Assembly: GCA_036675475.1 (NCBI GenBank) | Contig: JAKFEY010000029.1 | Location: 62,001 to 126,000, forward strand | From: JALYRV01 sp036675475 | GTDB lineage: Bacteria > Acidobacteriota > Vicinamibacteria > Vicinamibacterales > SCN-69-37 | Direction of reading: 5' to 3' | DNA length: 64,000 bases | In this document: in pieces, positions 62,354 through 64,000 of the stretch | Layout: each line of letters opens with the position of its first letter | Numbering within the stretch: the stretch's first letter is position 1 | Notes under the pieces: model-generated | The model's database searches: none | What the model was told of the DNA's origin: nothing | What the model saw: only the letters and a program-made list of their open reading frames with translations | Program-made: the position numbers and the translations under genes

Positions 62354-64000
62354 GTGAGTACGACGAGCCGCGTGCAGCGCGCCTGGCGCGCCGGTGAGCC
62401 GTGGTCGACGACGGAAGCGAGCGAGCTTTACGAAGTCGGCCGTTGGGGCAAAGGCTACTTCTCGGTCGGGCCGGCGGGGCACCTGCTCGTGCACCCGACG
62501 AAGGAACCCGGCCGCTCGATCGACCTGAAGCAACTCGTCGATCACCTGCAGCTGCGCGGCATCGGCCTGCCGATTCTGATCCGCTTTCGCGACATCCTGC
62601 GCCACCGGCTCGGTGAAATTCACGGCGCCTTCCAGGCCGCCATCCAGCAGCACAACTACGACGGCAAGTACAGCTGCGTCTATCCGATCAAGGTCAATCA
62701 GCAGCGCCAGGTCGTCGAGGAAGTGCTGCAGTTCGGCAAGCCGTACGAGTTCGGGCTCGAGGCCGGCTCCAAGCCCGAGCTGCTCGCCGTCATCGCGCTC
62801 GCGTCCAACGACACGCCGATCATCTGCAACGGCTTCAAGGACGCCGAGTTCATCGAGATGGCGATGCTGGCCCACAAGATCGGCCGCTTCATCATTCCGG
62901 TCGTCGAGAAATACTCGGAGCTCGAGCTGATTCTCGAGTACGCCGAAAAGCTGGGCGTGCGGCCCCGCATCGGCATGCGCGTGAAGCTGGCGGCGCGCGG
63001 CGGCGGACGGTGGCAGTCGTCGGGCGGCTACCGCTCGAAGTTCGGCCTCACCGTGGCCGAAGTGCGGCAGGGCCTCGCCGAGCTGAAATCGCGCGGCATG
63101 GAAGACTGCTTCGAGCTGCTGCACTTTCATCTCGGCAGCCAGATCCCCAACATCCGCATCGTCAAGGGCGCGCTGAACGAAGCCGCGCGCGTGTATGTGG
63201 AGCTGGTGCGCAACGGCGCCGGCCTGAAGTACCTCGATGTCGGCGGCGGCCTCGGCGTCGACTACGACGGATCGCAGACCAACTTCGAGTCGAGCGTGAA
63301 CTACACGCTCGAGGAATACGCCAACGACGTCATTTATCACGTGCAGAGCGTGTGCGACGAGGCGGGCGTCAAGCACCCGAACATCGTGTCGGAAAGCGGC
63401 CGCGCCATCGTCGCGTACCACAGCGTGCTCGTGTTCAACGTGCTGGGCGTGTCGGGCTTCAGCGAAGAGGTCGCGCCCAACGGCGATCAGAGCGACGATG
63501 TCGAGCAGCCGCTCATCGACCTGCGCGAGACGTACCAGAACCTGGCCGCGCGCAACGCGCTCGAGAGCTATCACGACGCGCAGCAGGCGCTCGACATGGC
63601 CCTCAACCTGTTCAACGGCGGCTATCTGCCGCTCGAGCAGCGGTCGCAGGCCGAGACGCTCTACTGGGCCATCTGCGCGAAGATTCGGCGGCTCATGCAG
63701 TCGGCCGACGATGTGCCCGAGGATCTGCAGGGGCTCGACGACACGCTGGCCGACACGTACTTCTGCAACTTCTCGCTGTTCCAGTCGATTCCCGACAGCT
63801 GGGCCATCAAGCAGCTCTTTCCGGTGATGCCCATTCACCGGCTCGAGGAGCCGCCGCTGCGCCATGCGGTGCTGGGCGACATCACGTGCGACTCGGACGG
63901 CAAGCTCGACACCTTCATCGATCGCCGCGACGTCAAGCGCACCCTGCCGCTGCACACGTTCACCGGCGCGCCTTACTATCTGGGCGTGTTCCTGGTCGGC
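62354..64000 (+). CDS. speA: Biosynthetic arginine decarboxylase, 3' end outside window
   Basis: 549 codons are visible. The PLP-binding Lys is in YPIKVNQQRQVVEE. The fold III decarboxylase blocks follow: LEAGSKPELLA, ESGYxSKFGL-like (SSGGYRSKFGLT), FHLGSQIPN and DVGGGLGVDYDG, with the substrate motif VSESGRAIVAYHSV later on. It converts arginine to agmatine, the first step of polyamine synthesis. The GTG start at 62354 is six bases after TATGAT (62342-62347). The frame is open to the window edge. Confidence 0.95.
   Translation, partial: MSTTSRVQRAWRAGEPWSTTEASELYEVGRWGKGYFSVGPAGHLLVHPTKEPGRSIDLKQLVDHLQLRGIGLPILIRFRDILRHRLGEIHGAFQAAIQQHNYDGKYSCVYPIKVNQQRQVVEEVLQFGKPYEFGLEAGSKPELLAVIALASNDTPIICNGFKDAEFIEMAMLAHKIGRFIIPVVEKYSELELILEYAEKLGVRPRIGMRVKLAARGGGRWQSSGGYRSKFGLTVAEVRQGLAELKSRGMEDCFELLHFHLGSQIPNIRIVKGALNEAARVYVELVRNGAGLKYLDVGGGLGVDYDGSQTNFESSVNYTLEEYANDVIYHVQSVCDEAGVKHPNIVSESGRAIVAYHSVLVFNVLGVSGFSEEVAPNGDQSDDVEQPLIDLRETYQNLAARNALESYHDAQQALDMALNLFNGGYLPLEQRSQAETLYWAICAKIRRLMQSADDVPEDLQGLDDTLADTYFCNFSLFQSIPDSWAIKQLFPVMPIHRLEEPPLRHAVLGDITCDSDGKLDTFIDRRDVKRTLPLHTFTGAPYYLGVFLVG

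Noticed and set aside
62042..63955. 637-codon minus-strand open frame at the window end
   Set aside because: Opposite to speA and the GH36 C-terminus, both with strong family motifs; a composition-driven shadow.

Overview
The window is GC-rich, gene-dense chromosomal DNA. It carries two Ser/Thr kinases fused to TolB-like propellers, TolB-amidohydrolases, PQQ-type propellers, GMC and Gfo/Idh/MocA sugar oxidoreductases, an Omp85 protein, a PilT ATPase and a biosynthetic arginine decarboxylase. This mix fits a Gram-negative soil or sediment heterotroph, and my best guess is Acidobacteriota (Vicinamibacteria-like). That placement is inference from gene content; there is no rRNA here to test it.

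Layout. 1-224 is the start of an AlkA-like DNA glycosylase (-). 266-13387 is a run of nine + strand genes, most touching or overlapping by about 4 bases: TolB-amidohydrolase, GH127, transglutaminase-like protein, ABC ATPase and permease, TIM-barrel isomerase, nucleoside-type transporter, PPK2 and M55 peptidase. 13393-23088 is a divergent carbohydrate-oxidation locus. On the minus strand are an isomerase, a Gfo/Idh enzyme, cytochrome c, a membrane protein with a spermidine-synthase domain, and a GMC dehydrogenase with its Tat-exported small subunit. On the plus strand are a Tat-exported Gfo/Idh enzyme and a DUF1080 protein. Together they look like a 3-keto-glycoside pathway. 23085-32857 holds two kinase-propellers, a lipid-kinase-like protein, a phosphoesterase, tRNA-Gln(CUG), a toxin-antitoxin pair with a shortened toxin, and a serine hydrolase. 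32912-34089 is a broken PQQ-propeller gene.

34111-49450 is mostly catabolic and accessory: a DadA-like oxidase, a methyltransferase, an enolase-superfamily enzyme, a serine hydrolase, a PQQ propeller, a sugar dehydrogenase, an AlkZ-like protein, a second VOC/GMC/Gfo-Idh operon and an RhlE-type helicase. 49491-60041 covers EF-P, PilT, an MSOX-like oxidase, a Crp/Fnr regulator, an Omp85-like protein with a partner, an AMIN protein and a LytS/LytTR pair. The window ends with a GH36 alpha-galactosidase and most of speA.

Two features stand out. First, about sixteen transcription-unit starts have a TANNNT hexamer only 6-9 bases before the start codon, which implies extensive leaderless transcription. 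Second, the 13.4-23.1 kb locus joins the parts of a 3-keto-glycoside pathway with an iron-sulphur-type cysteine motif in the GMC subunit. Several decayed or repeat-modified loci are also visible: a toxin with its middle deleted, a frameshifted propeller, and a long inverted repeat that supplies the 3' end of the AMIN gene.
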